In this document: positions 8,566 through 17,993 of the stretch, one piece after another
Numbering within the stretch: position 1 is the first letter of the stretch
Layout: each line of letters opens with the position of its first letter
Assembly (NCBI RefSeq): GCF_029846715.1
Contig: NZ_JARVWW010000009.1
Span: 124,001 to 188,000 of the forward strand
Reading direction: 5' to 3'
Source of the DNA: Bradyrhizobium nivariense
GTDB lineage: Bacteria; Pseudomonadota; Alphaproteobacteria; Rhizobiales; Xanthobacteraceae
DNA: 64,000 nt
The notes under the pieces: generated by a model
What the model was told of the DNA's origin: nothing
What the model saw: the letters and a program-made list of their open reading frames with translations, nothing else
Database searches by the model: none
Position numbers and translations under genes: made by a program

Positions 8566-9977
8566 ACACCGAGCCCGCATTGATGACGCTCACCGAGGTG
8601 GCGCGCGCGATCGCGATGAAGCAGGTGTCCTCCCATGAGGTGACGCGCGCGCTGCTGCACCGCATTTCGCAGTGGCAGCCGCATCTCAACGCCTTCATGT
8701 CGATCGAATCCGAGGTGGCGTTGAAGGCCGCCGGTGCCGCCGACGCAGAGCTCGCCAAGGGCGAGATGCGCGGCCCGCTGCATGGCGTGCCGCTGGCGCA
8801 CAAGGATATGTATTACGATGCCGGCCACGTCGCGACCTGCGGCTCGCTGATCCGCCGCGATTTCGTGCCGACCGTCACCTCCACCGCCTTGCAGCGGCTG
8901 AAGGACGCCGGCCAGGTTCGCCTCGGCACGCTGCATCTCGCCGAATTCGCATATGGCCCGACCGGCCATAACGCCCATTACGGCCCGGTGCGCAATCCCT
9001 GGAACGTCGCGCACATCACCGGCGGCTCGTCGTCAGGTTCCGGCTCGGCGGTCGCGGCGCGATTGACCTATGCCGCGCTCGGCTCCGACACCGGCGGCTC
9101 GATCCGCATGCCCGCGCATTTCTGCGGCGTCACGGGATTGAAGACCACCGTTGGCCGCGTCAGCCGGGCCGGCGCGATGCCGCTGTCGCAATCGCTCGAC
9201 ACGGTCGGCCCGCTCGCCCGCACCGCCGAGGATTGCGCGCTGCTGCTGGCGCTGATGGCCGGCCCTGATCCCGAGGATTCGACCTGCAGCCATGAGCCGC
9301 TGTCTGACTATGTCGGCGCGACCAAGGGCTCGCTGAAGGGCCTCAAGATCGGGGTCCCTTCGTCCTTCTATGTGGACGATCTCGACGGCGAGGTCGCGCG
9401 CGTGCTGGACGAGACCATCGCGGTGCTCAAGCGTGAGGGTGCCGACATCGTCACGGTTGAGCTGCCCGACCAGCGGCAATTGTCCTCCGCGAGCCAGCTC
9501 GTGCTTGCAGCCGAAGCCGCCGCCTTCCACAAGCGCTGGATGATCGAGCGGCCGCAGGATTATGGCCCACAGGTGTTGATGCGGCTTCAGAACGGTCTCG
9601 CCGTTCCCGCCATCACCTATCTCGAGGCAATGCGCTGGCGCGGTCCTGCGCTCGCCGCGCACAACGCCGCGACATCAGGCGTCGACGCGGTGATCGCTCC
9701 GGCGTCCCCGGTGCCGGCCCCGACGATCGAGGAGAGCGACGTCGGCGGCGGGCCGAACGCGCCGGCGCTGTTGCAACGGCTGACGCTGTTCACCCGTCCG
9801 GTGAATTATCTCGGCCTGCCGTCGCTCACGGTGCCCTCGGGCTTCACCAAGAGCGGTCTACCGATCGGCATGCAGCTGATCGGCCGCTCCTTCGATGAAG
9901 CGACCTTGCTCGCCATCGGCGCCGCATTCCAGCGCGCCACCGATTACCACGATAGGCTGCCGAAACTTCCGTCATGA
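8562..9977 (+). CDS. Amidase, AtzE/GatA-like
   Basis: The 471-residue protein is an amidase-signature hydrolase. The Ser-cisSer-Lys triad region is complete: Lys81 (AHKDMYYDAG), the GGSSSGSGSAVAARL glycine/serine stretch at about 154-167, and the nucleophile in GSDTGGSIRMP (Ser180). The frame is open further upstream, but the ATG at 8562 overlaps the stop of the AtzG-like gene and starts right before the conserved N-terminal helix, so I chose it. Its place between the two ATPase genes of an importer suggests it hydrolyses the imported amide in the cytoplasm. Substrate unknown: it could be a carboxybiuret-like, peptide-amide or carbamoyl compound. Confidence 0.93.
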   Translation: MNTEPALMTLTEVARAIAMKQVSSHEVTRALLHRISQWQPHLNAFMSIESEVALKAAGAADAELAKGEMRGPLHGVPLAHKDMYYDAGHVATCGSLIRRDFVPTVTSTALQRLKDAGQVRLGTLHLAEFAYGPTGHNAHYGPVRNPWNVAHITGGSSSGSGSAVAARLTYAALGSDTGGSIRMPAHFCGVTGLKTTVGRVSRAGAMPLSQSLDTVGPLARTAEDCALLLALMAGPDPEDSTCSHEPLSDYVGATKGSLKGLKIGVPSSFYVDDLDGEVARVLDETIAVLKREGADIVTVELPDQRQLSSASQLVLAAEAAAFHKRWMIERPQDYGPQVLMRLQNGLAVPAITYLEAMRWRGPALAAHNAATSGVDAVIAPASPVPAPTIEESDVGGGPNAPALLQRLTLFTRPVNYLGLPSLTVPSGFTKSGLPIGMQLIGRSFDEATLLAIGAAFQRATDYHDRLPKLPS

Positions 9978-10951
9978 CAAAGCTCGTCGAGATCTCAGGC
10001 CTCAACATCCGCTTCACCGGCGAACGCACGGTCTATGCCGTGAACGATCTCAGCCTCTCGCTCGGCGATGGCGAGGTGCTGGGCCTGCTCGGCGAGTCCG
10101 GTTCGGGCAAGAGCGTGACGCTGCGTGCGCTGATGCGGCTATTGCCGAAGAAGCGCACGCAGATCGCGGGCAAGGTCAACGTCATGGGCCGCGACGTGCT
10201 CGCCATGAACGACGACGAACTCTCGTCGTTCCGCGGCCAGACCGTGTCGATGATCTTTCAAGAGCCCGCGCTCGCGCTCGACCCGGTCTACACCATCGGC
10301 GCGCAGATCGCCGAGAGCGTCGTGCGCCACGAAGGCAAGAGCTACGCGGAGGGCAGGGCGCGCGCGCTGGAGATGCTCGAGGTCGTGCGCATTCCTTCCG
10401 CAAAACGCCGGCTCGATGCCTATCCGCATGAAATGTCCGGCGGCATGCGCCAGCGCGCGATGATTGCGCTGGCGCTCGCCTGCAAGCCGAAAATCCTGCT
10501 GGCGGACGAGCCGACTACCGCGCTCGATGCCACCGTGCAGATTCAGATCCTGCTGCTGTTGCGCGAACTGCAGCGCGAGTTCGGCATGTCCGTCATCTTC
10601 GTCACCCACGACATCGGCGTCGCCATCGAGATCTGCGACCGCGTCGCGGTGATGTATGCCGGCCAGATCGTCGAGCAAGGCACGCTCCGCGACATCGTCC
10701 GTTCGCCGGTGCATCCCTACGCCAAGGGCCTGCTCGCCTCCACGATCCACGGCGCCAAGCGCGGGCAGCGTCTCGAAACCATCCCCGGCACTCCGCCTTC
10801 ACTCGCCGAGAGACCACACAACTGCTCCTTCGCCTCGCGCTGCACGGTCGCGCAGCCGCGCTGCCTGGAGCAGCTGCCACCGAACGTGGAGGTGGGGCCG
10901 GGCAGGGCGGCAAGGTGTATACTGGCCGAGCCGGTGATCGCTAGAGCATGA
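9974..10951 (+). CDS. Peptide-type ABC transporter ATPase (DppD-like)
   Basis: This 325-residue protein is the second ATPase of the importer. Walker A is GESGSGKS (residues 40-47), the signature is [15 protein letters not shown], Walker B is [12 protein letters not shown], and the switch is FVTHDIGV. The C-terminal cysteine region ([15 protein letters not shown]) is present. Its ATG overlaps the amidase stop (ATGA at 9974-9977). Its stop codon lies inside the palindromic element at 10944-10992, so the last three residues are encoded by that element. Confidence 0.96.
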   Translation: MTKLVEISGLNIRFTGERTVYAVNDLSLSLGDGEVLGLLGESGSGKSVTLRALMRLLPKKRTQIAGKVNVMGRDVLAMNDDELSSFRGQTVSMIFQEPALALDPVYTIGAQIAESVVRHEGKSYAEGRARALEMLEVVRIPSAKRRLDAYPHEMSGGMRQRAMIALALACKPKILLADEPTTALDATVQIQILLLLRELQREFGMSVIFVTHDIGVAIEICDRVAVMYAGQIVEQGTLRDIVRSPVHPYAKGLLASTIHGAKRGQRLETIPGTPPSLAERPHNCSFASRCTVAQPRCLEQLPPNVEVGPGRAARCILAEPVIARA

Positions 10952-10992
10952 TCCGGAAAAGTGCGAAGCGGTTTTCCGAAAAGATCATGCTC
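10944..10992. repeat. 49-base palindromic element, copy 1
   Basis: The outer arms GAGCATGATC and GATCATGCTC pair perfectly; an inner stem CGGAAAA/TTTTCCG follows, with an unpaired AAAA on the 3' side and a loop GTGCGAAGCGG. A second copy of the same length is at 52176-52224. This copy ends the transporter operon and includes the stop codon of the last gene. It may act as a transcript-end or stability structure. Confidence 0.9.
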
Positions 10993-11007
10993 AAACAACA
11001 ACCTAAC

Positions 11008-11045
11008 GCGCGATGATGATTCATTCTCATCTCATCGCGCTTTAG
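11008..11045. repeat. Hairpin next to the palindromic element, terminator-like
   Basis: GCGCGATGA (11008-11016) and TCATCGCGC (11032-11040) are perfect reverse complements, followed by TTTAGG. It lies just downstream of the 49-base element and may complete transcription stop for the transporter operon. A fragment ending TCATCGCGCTTTAG recurs at about 25514-25528, so this is also a dispersed repeat. Confidence 0.6.
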
Positions 11046-11817
11046 GTAAGGAGTGTGCTGCTTCTGGCCGCGTTCGAGCAGATCGTGCCGGTTGATCGCC
11101 GCCAAATAGGCGTCGAGACGACCAGACAATCGAGCCGGCTCAATTGTCCGACCGCTTTGACGTGCAGCTTGACGATCCCTGGAACCAGACTCACCTCCGA
11201 GTGCGAGACCCGGCGTGTCGCGCATCTCATCGGAGCGATAGAACCGTCGCGAATGCCGCAGCACGCAACAGAATTTTCTCGGCATGCGTGTCGCACGAAT
11301 TGGATTCGCGTGCCACGCGATGGATTGCCGCATCAATAACAAGTGTACCCACGTGTCGTCAACGAGATCGCTTGCAGGGATTCTCGCAATACCCACCGAT
11401 CGTGCTTAGGTCGCTCCTCTCCGGCGCCATGCTTTTTGCCTCCGCGCCAAGATCGAGAAAGTTTTCGGAAGATTGTGCGATGATGCGTGGCCCGATCGCA
11501 TCGCATGAAGTCATTTTCGAGTTTCTTCACGACGCGCATTGCCGCCCCTCTGGTTCTCGCGCAAATTGTTCTCTAGATCAGCCAGACCGAATCGGTGACG
11601 GAGCTTCCGAGCCGGATACGGCAATGACGCGACCATCAGGAATGCCATCTGTGAGCACGACCGCGACAGGAGCCTGCATCAGCCCTATCAGGAGCGTCCG
11701 GCGTAAGCAGGTGATGGCCACATGGATGCCGCTTCTTTGTCTCGCTGAAGTTCGCCGGTCTGTCAGACGCGCGCGACAAAACCTTGGGAATGCGCTTCCG
11801 TTAGGCCGACGTACGTC
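11046..11817. other. Gene-poor intergenic stretch
   Basis: About 770 bases without a gene I can support. Open frames exist on both strands (for example 11144-11929 plus, 11578-12228 minus) but their translations lack hydrophobic cores, motifs or codon bias of real genes. It may hold decayed coding sequence and the promoter for the AraC regulator. Confidence 0.6.
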
Positions 11818-11838
11818 GTGCCGCCGGGGCGAAAGTAC

Positions 11839-12882
11839 ATGCAACAAGATGACAACCGGCCCGCGAGCGCGGCAAAGCTCCTGGAACAAGTTCCCCTGCC
11901 ACGCGAGCCCCGGGACGCGAGGGACATAGCGCCGGCGCCGCCGCGGCTGTTCTCGACCCGGCCCTATCCAGCGCCGGAACAGTTTGACGTCTGGAAAACG
12001 CGCATGGCCTCGTTGCTCGATGTCGCGCCACCGGATGGCCACGATTCCGCACGGGGATTCGAAGTCGAATACCTGACCTGCAACATGGCTGACGTCGTGT
12101 TTACGTCCGGACGGTTTGCTGCTCAAACCTTCGCGCGCATTTCCGCGCCATCCCCGGTCGATATCTGGTGGTTGTTCCGTGTGCGCTCGGGAGAAGCCTG
12201 GTTCGAGACCGGCGAGCGGCAGATCCATGCCGGGCCTGGGGCGATGTTCATGATTTCGCTCGACGACGACTTTCGCGGCCGCATCTCGGATTATGAGGGT
12301 CTGGTGATTGGGTTGCGGCGGGACGCATTCGAGCGCGTGGCGGAGCAGCTCGACAGCGTTTGCAACACCATCCTGACCGGCAATCTGATCGAGCTGCTGG
12401 CCGATTATCTGGATCGGCTCGAAATGCGCGTCATCCAGTTGTCATCGGACGAGCTGAGGCAGGCCGGGCGTGCGACGGCGAGCATGATCGCCGCATGTAT
12501 CGAGCTGTCCGGCACCAGGCTGGAGCAGGGGCGAGGCGCCATCGAATCGATCCTGTTCGTGCGCGCCCGCGAGTATATAGAGGCGCATCTGGGCGAGTTT
12601 GACCTCACGCCGAATCGCGTGGCGGAACAATTGCGGGTCTCGCGCTCGAATCTCTACCGTGCCTTCGAAAGCGTCGGCGGCGTGGCCGGCTATATCATGC
12701 GCAGGCGTCTGCGTGCCGCGCATGCGGAACTGTTCGCAAGCGCGGACAAACGGGTGCAGGAGATCGCCTATCGCCATGGCTTCAAGCAGGCGTCTGATTT
12801 CACGCGCGCCTTCCGCCGTGAATTCGGCGTCAGCCCGCGCGTGGCGCGCGAACGGGCGCGTGGCGCATCAACGGCGGGTTGA
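11839..12882 (+). CDS. AraC family transcriptional regulator
   Basis: The product is a 347-residue DNA-binding regulator. The N-terminal two thirds match the AraC-binding-like effector domain seen in catabolic activators (FEVEYLTCNMADVVFTSGRF, VDIWWLFRVRSGEAWFETGER). The C-terminal pair of helix-turn-helix motifs is clear: LTPNRVAEQLRVSRSNLYRAF and RVQEIAYRHGFKQASDFTRAFRREFGV (given in parts, YRHGF and DFTRAFRREFG). A GTG at 11818 would add seven residues; the ATG at 11839 is equally possible and is used here. It lies 335 bases upstream of the adhesin gene in the same direction, so it may control that locus, but this is only positional. Confidence 0.9.
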   Translation: MQQDDNRPASAAKLLEQVPLPREPRDARDIAPAPPRLFSTRPYPAPEQFDVWKTRMASLLDVAPPDGHDSARGFEVEYLTCNMADVVFTSGRFAAQTFARISAPSPVDIWWLFRVRSGEAWFETGERQIHAGPGAMFMISLDDDFRGRISDYEGLVIGLRRDAFERVAEQLDSVCNTILTGNLIELLADYLDRLEMRVIQLSSDELRQAGRATASMIAACIELSGTRLEQGRGAIESILFVRAREYIEAHLGEFDLTPNRVAEQLRVSRSNLYRAFESVGGVAGYIMRRRLRAAHAELFASADKRVQEIAYRHGFKQASDFTRAFRREFGVSPRVARERARGASTAG

Positions 12883-13217
12883 ATTGCGAGGAGATCGCGC
12901 GGGTTCCGTGCCGATCGTTCAAATTGTGAGACGATCTGCCAGCTATTTGGACGGGCTGCCGAGTGACGCTGACTCAATTGTGTCTATCCTTTTCCACCAT
13001 GACGACTCGGGGGCAACTTGATGGCAGCCGGGCGAGCGCTGGGTGGCACGATGCGCTCGTTTAGCTTGATATGCCATCGGCCAGGACCGGACGGTGATCG
13101 CGCGATGCGCGATCATTTCCAGGCGTCCATGATGTCTGTCCGACAGATCCGCGCTTCGGTGCGGTCTTCGGCGCAGCGACCCTCGCGTTGGACAAGCTGT
13201 CACGAAGGGCACACACC
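12883..13217. other. Intergenic region upstream of adhesin gene
   Basis: There are 335 bases with no supported gene. It should contain the promoter of the adhesin operon. A GAAGGG ribosome-site-like stretch lies just before the ATG at 13218. I see no strong repeat or hairpin. Confidence 0.5.
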
Positions 13218-16200
13218 ATGGCTGTCGCACACGACTCGACCGAATCGCTGAAGCTTCAAGGGCGCACCGGTTTCGTCCGGAGTTGGCTCGCGTCGGGCGA
13301 CGCGGGCAGCACTTCGCTGCGGCGCCGGCTGCTGTCGGTGCTGCGTCGGGCGCTCGGGGTGAAGCGCGACAGGCCGGGGCTTGGGAAGCTGGCCGCGGGA
13401 GCAACGGTTGGCGCGATGCTTGTCGTGATGGCGGTCATGGCTCCCCGGGCGGCGCTTGCCCAGGTTGCCATCGGCAATGGAGTTTTGAGCAACCCGGCCA
13501 ACTGCACCAACCCCACTGCAGCAACCGCAGGCAGCACTGCTCTTGGTTGCGGCGCTCACGCAGCCGGCGCCAGTGCAACCGCCATTGGCACTGGCACCAA
13601 TGCGAATGGTCAGAACTCCCTGGCGATCGGCGATGCGAACAGCGCAACCGGCGATGGTTCGATCATCGTGGGCTATTCCAATTCTGTGAACGGCCTCAAT
13701 GCGATCGGTATGGGTGTCTTTGCAAACGCGACCGGCGTCAATGCCCTCGCGGTCGGCGGAAACGCGCACGCCACTGCGGACGGATCGAGCGCCTTCGGTG
13801 TCAACACCACGGCAAGTGGGGCAAGTTCCCTTGCTTTGGGTTCGTCGGCCAATGCTTCCGGTGGTGCCTCGATCGCGATTGGATTGTCCTCCACCGCCTC
13901 ATCTTCGAACGGTTCGGGCACGGCCATAGGGGTCGGCTCCAAAGCAAACGCCGGAACCGGTGGCGGTTCTCCGATCGCCATCGGCGTGAATGCCAACGCC
14001 AGCGGGACCGCGCCGAGCGGCTTCACGTTCGAGGCTGTTGCGCTCGGCACAACCGCCACCGCGACGGGCGCGTGGTCGACCAGCGTCGGTTCGAGCGCAT
14101 CCGCAACGGGGACGGGAGCCAGTGCGTTAGGTACGTCCGCCGCAGCGTCAGCAAATCAAGCCACCGCCATCGGTAACGGGGCGAAAGCCTCCGCGGTCGG
14201 CAGCGCATCCCTTGGATACCTTGCCAACGCGAGCGGCGGCAACGCCGCCGCGGTTGGCGTCCAGTCGGTCGCGTCGGGTACCAGCTCACTGGCGGCCGGC
14301 AATCTCGCAACGGCGTCAGGAAATTTCGGCGTTGCCCTGGGTAATCAGGCGCAGGCGCTGAGCTCCGGGGGCTCGGTCGCAATCGGATCGGGCGCAATCG
14401 TCAACAATACGGCGACAGGCGGCGTCGCGATCGGTAACAACGCGGCGTCGAGTGGTGCTAATTCGATCGCCACGGGCGTTAGCGCCGTCGCCAGCGCCGT
14501 CAATGCCTTTGCCGCGGGATTTCAGGCCAATGCGTCGGCGGCCAGCGCTATCGCCATCGGCAACAATGCCGCGGCCAATTCCGCCAACGCGGTCGCCCTG
14601 GGCACCAATGCGGTGGCGACCGGCGGCCAGGCGGTCTCCATCGGCGCGAACAACGTCGCCTATGGCAACGGTGCCGTGACGATCGGCGATCCGAGTTACG
14701 CCAGCGGCACCGGCGCCTTCACCGGCGGTGCAAACAACATCGCCAATAGTGACGGCACCGCGACCGCCACCGCCGCCAATCAGGCCGCCGGCGCCGTCGC
14801 GATCGGCAACAACAACAAGGCGATCGGTCAGGGCTCCGTGGCGCTGGGCAACGGCTCCACGGCGGGCGCGGCCGGTCTTGCGGGCAATGTCGCGCTGGGT
14901 GACGGCGCAACGGCGGCGGCAAAATCCGGCGATGTCGCGCTCGGCTCCGGCAGCGTCACCGCTGTGGCGGTCGGCACGCCGAACACCGTGATCAACGGCA
15001 CCACCTACAGCTTCGCCGGCACCACGCCGGTCTCGACAGTCAGCGTCGGTGCGCTCGGCGCCGAGCGCACCATCACCAATGTCGCGGCGGGCCGGATCAG
15101 CAACTCTTCGACCGATGCGATCAACGGCTCGCAGCTCTGGGCCACCAACCAGGCCGTCGACGGCCTTGCGACCACCGTCAACAACATCAGCACCGGCGGC
15201 GGCATCAAGTACTTCCATGCCAATTCGACGCTGGCGGATTCGTCCGCGGTGGGGACCAACGCGGTTGCCATCGGACCGGTGTCGACCGCGACCGGCAGCG
15301 GCTCGGTCTCGATCGGCAACGGCGCGACCGCCGCGAACGCCAATGATATCGCGCTTGGCTCGGGCAGCCAGACCACCACGGCGGTCGGCACGCCAGGCAT
15401 CGTCGTCGGCGGCACCAACTACGCCTTCGCCGGCACGACCCCGACCTCAACGGTCAGCGTTGGCACGCTCGGCAACGAGCGCACCATCACCAACGTCGCG
15501 GCGGGCCGGATCAGCAACAGCTCGACGGATGCGATCAATGGCTCGCAGCTGTGGGCCGCTACCTCCGCAATCGACAGCCTCTCGACCGTCGTCAGCAACG
15601 GCCTGACGCACTATTATGGCGTCAACGACGGCGGCACCCAACAGGCCAACTACAACAACAACGGCGCGACCGGAACCAATTCGATGGCGGCCGGCGTTGC
15701 GGCGTCGGCGACGGCTGCAGGAGCGACTGCGCTTGGCTTCAACACCCAGGCCACGGTTGCCGATGGCGTGGCGATCGGCTCGGGGTCGATATCCAGCCGC
15801 GCGCTCGCACCGGCTTCCGGCACGATCGGCGGCACCATCATCCCCTACAACACCACCGATCTTGCGCTGCTCGGCGCGGTTTCGGTCGGCAATGCGACGA
15901 GCTATCGGCAGATCACGAACGTGGCCGACGGCACCCAGAGCAGCGACGCCGTCACCGTGCGGCAGCTGACCGCCGCGCTGCAATCGTTCGCGACCACGAC
16001 CTCGATGTACTTCCACGCCAACTCGACGCTGGCGGATTCATTGGCGGTCGGAAACAATTCCATCGCGGTGGGACCGGGGACGGTCGTCAATGGCGACAAC
16101 GGAATCGGCATGGGCTTCGGCGCGACCGTGCAGCAGACCGCGCCCGGCGGCATTGCAATCGGCCAGAATTCGCTCTCCAGTTTCGCCGATTCGATTGCGT

Positions 16201-17405
16201 TCGGAACCAATGCGCAGGCCAACGGCGTCCAGTCGGTGTCGATCGGCGCGGGATCCCAGACGTCCAACCCGACCAGCGTTGCGCTCGGTCCGAACGCCAA
16301 GGCGACGGCGCAGGCCGGCGACGTCGCGCTCGGCGCCAATTCGACGACCTCGACGGTGGTCAGGACCACCAGCACCACGATCGGTGGCACCACCTACAAT
16401 TTCGCCGGCACGACACCGACCTCGACGGTCAGCGTCGGCAGCGCCGGTTCGGAGCGCACCGTCACCAACGTTGCGGCGGGACAGATCACTTCGACCTCGA
16501 CCGACGCGATCAACGGCTCGCAGCTCTGGGCCACCAACGTCGCGCTGGACAACCTCTACACCACCGTCAGCAACATCAGCAGCGGCGGAGGCGGCGTCAA
16601 ATATTTCCACGCCAATTCGACGGCGGCGGATTCCATTGCGACGGGCGCGGAGAGCGTCGCGATCGGACCGCAGTCGGTCGCGAGCGGCGCAAATGCGATC
16701 TCGATGGGCAACGGCTCCGCCGCGTCGGCCGACAATTCGGTCGCGATCGGCGCCGGCGCCAAGGCGACGCAGGCCAACTCGCTGGCGCTCGGTGCGAACG
16801 CGACCACCACGGCCAATCTGAGCGATGCGGCCTATACGCCCGTTGTCGGCAAGAGCGTTGCGGGCGTGGCGACCGGCGAAGTGTCGGTTGGCTCGTCCGG
16901 GGCCGAACGCCGCGTCACCAATGTTGCCGCAGGCTCTGCCGCGACCGACGCGGTCAATGTCAGCCAGCTCCAGGCGGTGGCGTCGAGCTCGATCCGCTAT
17001 GACACCGACGGCTCCGGCAACACCACCAACAAGCTGACGCTGAACAGCGGCAACGGCGCGCCGGTGACGATCAGCAATGTGGCGGCGGGCGTCGCCGGCA
17101 CCGATGCGGTCAACCTCAACCAGCTCAACAGCGCCTTCGAGCAGCTCAACGGCCGGATCGGCGAGGTGCGGCAGGACGCCTGGCGTGCGGCCGCGATCGG
17201 CATGGCCGCCGCATCGCTGCGCTATGACGACCGGCCCGGCAAGGTGAGCGCATCGGCGGGCGGCGGCATCTGGCGCAGTCAGGGCGCGCTGGCCTTCGGC
17301 ATTGGATACACCAGCGAGAACGGACGGCTGCGCAGCAACGCGGCGGCGACCACCGCCGGTGGCGACTGGGGCGTCAGCGCCGGCGTGAGCGTGACGCTCA
17401 ATTGA
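13218..17405 (+). CDS. Trimeric autotransporter adhesin (YadA-like)
   Basis: The 1395-residue protein is a type Vc secreted adhesin. After an unusually long N-terminal region of about 80 residues with a hydrophobic core ending ALAQ, the passenger is a left-handed beta-roll head of many repeats of the type AIGxxAxAxGxxSxAxG. Several stalk/neck modules follow, each with ERTITNVAAGRISN and DAINGSQLW (from about codons 595, 735, 1080), then DAVNVSQL and DAVNLNQLNSAF. The last about 90 residues (coiled coil EQLNGRIGEVRQDAWRAAAI, then four beta strands ending VSAGVSVTLN) form the YadA C-terminal anchor. ATG at 13218 is chosen over the upstream TTG because it gives the more usual leader. It trimerises in the outer membrane and binds surfaces or host cells. 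Confidence 0.95.
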   Translation: MAVAHDSTESLKLQGRTGFVRSWLASGDAGSTSLRRRLLSVLRRALGVKRDRPGLGKLAAGATVGAMLVVMAVMAPRAALAQVAIGNGVLSNPANCTNPTAATAGSTALGCGAHAAGASATAIGTGTNANGQNSLAIGDANSATGDGSIIVGYSNSVNGLNAIGMGVFANATGVNALAVGGNAHATADGSSAFGVNTTASGASSLALGSSANASGGASIAIGLSSTASSSNGSGTAIGVGSKANAGTGGGSPIAIGVNANASGTAPSGFTFEAVALGTTATATGAWSTSVGSSASATGTGASALGTSAAASANQATAIGNGAKASAVGSASLGYLANASGGNAAAVGVQSVASGTSSLAAGNLATASGNFGVALGNQAQALSSGGSVAIGSGAIVNNTATGGVAIGNNAASSGANSIATGVSAVASAVNAFAAGFQANASAASAIAIGNNAAANSANAVALGTNAVATGGQAVSIGANNVAYGNGAVTIGDPSYASGTGAFTGGANNIANSDGTATATAANQAAGAVAIGNNNKAIGQGSVALGNGSTAGAAGLAGNVALGDGATAAAKSGDVALGSGSVTAVAVGTPNTVINGTTYSFAGTTPVSTVSVGALGAERTITNVAAGRISNSSTDAINGSQLWATNQAVDGLATTVNNISTGGGIKYFHANSTLADSSAVGTNAVAIGPVSTATGSGSVSIGNGATAANANDIALGSGSQTTTAVGTPGIVVGGTNYAFAGTTPTSTVSVGTLGNERTITNVAAGRISNSSTDAINGSQLWAATSAIDSLSTVVSNGLTHYYGVNDGGTQQANYNNNGATGTNSMAAGVAASATAAGATALGFNTQATVADGVAIGSGSISSRALAPASGTIGGTIIPYNTTDLALLGAVSVGNATSYRQITNVADGTQSSDAVTVRQLTAALQSFATTTSMYFHANSTLADSLAVGNNSIAVGPGTVVNGDNGIGMGFGATVQQTAPGGIAIGQNSLSSFADSIAFGTNAQANGVQSVSIGAGSQTSNPTSVALGPNAKATAQAGDVALGANSTTSTVVRTTSTTIGGTTYNFAGTTPTSTVSVGSAGSERTVTNVAAGQITSTSTDAINGSQLWATNVALDNLYTTVSNISSGGGGVKYFHANSTAADSIATGAESVAIGPQSVASGANAISMGNGSAASADNSVAIGAGAKATQANSLALGANATTTANLSDAAYTPVVGKSVAGVATGEVSVGSSGAERRVTNVAAGSAATDAVNVSQLQAVASSSIRYDTDGSGNTTNKLTLNSGNGAPVTISNVAAGVAGTDAVNLNQLNSAFEQLNGRIGEVRQDAWRAAAIGMAAASLRYDDRPGKVSASAGGGIWRSQGALAFGIGYTSENGRLRSNAAATTAGGDWGVSAGVSVTLN
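15000..16700 (+). repeat. Duplicated stalk modules within adhesin gene
   Basis: Near-identical DNA recurs inside the gene: the stretch encoding FAGTTPxSTVSVG at about 15013, 15427 and 16402; the DAINGSQLW segment at about 15115, 15529 and 16501; and the KYFHANSTLADS-type segment at about 15206, 16005 and 16599. These are tandem module copies that could recombine and change stalk length. Confidence 0.85.
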
Positions 17406-17980
17406 CGCTGGCGTCGACGAGGCGGCTCGCGTGTCTGGCCTTGGCGATCTGGCTCGGGGAGGCGGCAAGCGCTGCCGCGCAGAGCGCGCCGCCGCCTGCT
17501 TACGCCGTGAAGCCGTCGGACGTCGTGGTGCCGGAGGGCGAGACGCTCGGCGAGTTCAGGCGGATGATCCAGCCGTTCAGGAACTGGACCTTGATTTGCG
17601 ACGAGAGTCTCAAAACGAAGCGGCGGGTCTGCAACGTCACGCAGTCGATCGTCAATGCGCAGGGTGCGGTCGCCTTCAACTGGTCGCTGATCGCGACCGC
17701 CGACGGCAAGCCGCTGATGGCGTTGCGGATTCCCGTAGTCGGCGGCGTCGGTGCGCAGATCGAGCTCGCGATGGGCGATAGTCCGGACCGCATCGTCGTC
17801 CAGACCGATCGCTGCGACGCCAACTTTTGCTTCGCCACGATTGCGATCGGCAATGTGCTCAGGCGGCACATCCGCGCGGCGACGCCGTGCCGCGTGTCCT
17901 ACCAGTCCCCGCAAGGAGGGCCGATCGTGCTGGAGGCGCCGCTCGACGGACTGTCCGGCGTGCTGGCGAAACTGAAGTGA
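17402..17980 (+). CDS. IalB-family periplasmic protein
   Basis: This 192-residue exported protein matches the invasion-associated locus B family. The signal peptide runs to about residue 27 (CLALAIWLGEAASAAAQ). The IalB core is visible: FRNWTLICDES, RRVCNVTQSIVN, DRIVVQTDRCDANFCFATIAI, with cysteines placed in two likely disulfide pairs. It starts with TTG overlapping the adhesin stop by four bases, so its translation is probably coupled to that of the adhesin. In other alphaproteobacteria IalB proteins are linked to the cell surface and host association; here it may help adhesin folding or exposure, which is an inference. Confidence 0.85.
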   Translation: MTLASTRRLACLALAIWLGEAASAAAQSAPPPAYAVKPSDVVVPEGETLGEFRRMIQPFRNWTLICDESLKTKRRVCNVTQSIVNAQGAVAFNWSLIATADGKPLMALRIPVVGGVGAQIELAMGDSPDRIVVQTDRCDANFCFATIAIGNVLRRHIRAATPCRVSYQSPQGGPIVLEAPLDGLSGVLAKLK

Positions 17981-17993
17981 CCGGGAGCGAAGC

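Noticed and set aside
11144-11929. Plus-strand frame of 261 codons upstream of the AraC gene
   Set aside because: The translation looks random, contains many Arg/Ser/Cys, no hydrophobic core or motif, and overlaps the AraC start.
11578-12228. Minus-strand frame of 216 codons overlapping the AraC gene
   Set aside because: It is mostly antisense to the AraC-type gene and has no supporting motif.
15551-17002. Frame of 483 codons in another frame of the adhesin gene
   Set aside because: Repeat-driven open frame with low-complexity Arg-rich sequence.
13500-17200. Many regular repeats that could be mistaken for a CRISPR array or satellite
   Set aside because: The periodicity comes from codons of the beta-roll repeats in the adhesin; no constant spacer/repeat lengths and no cas genes.
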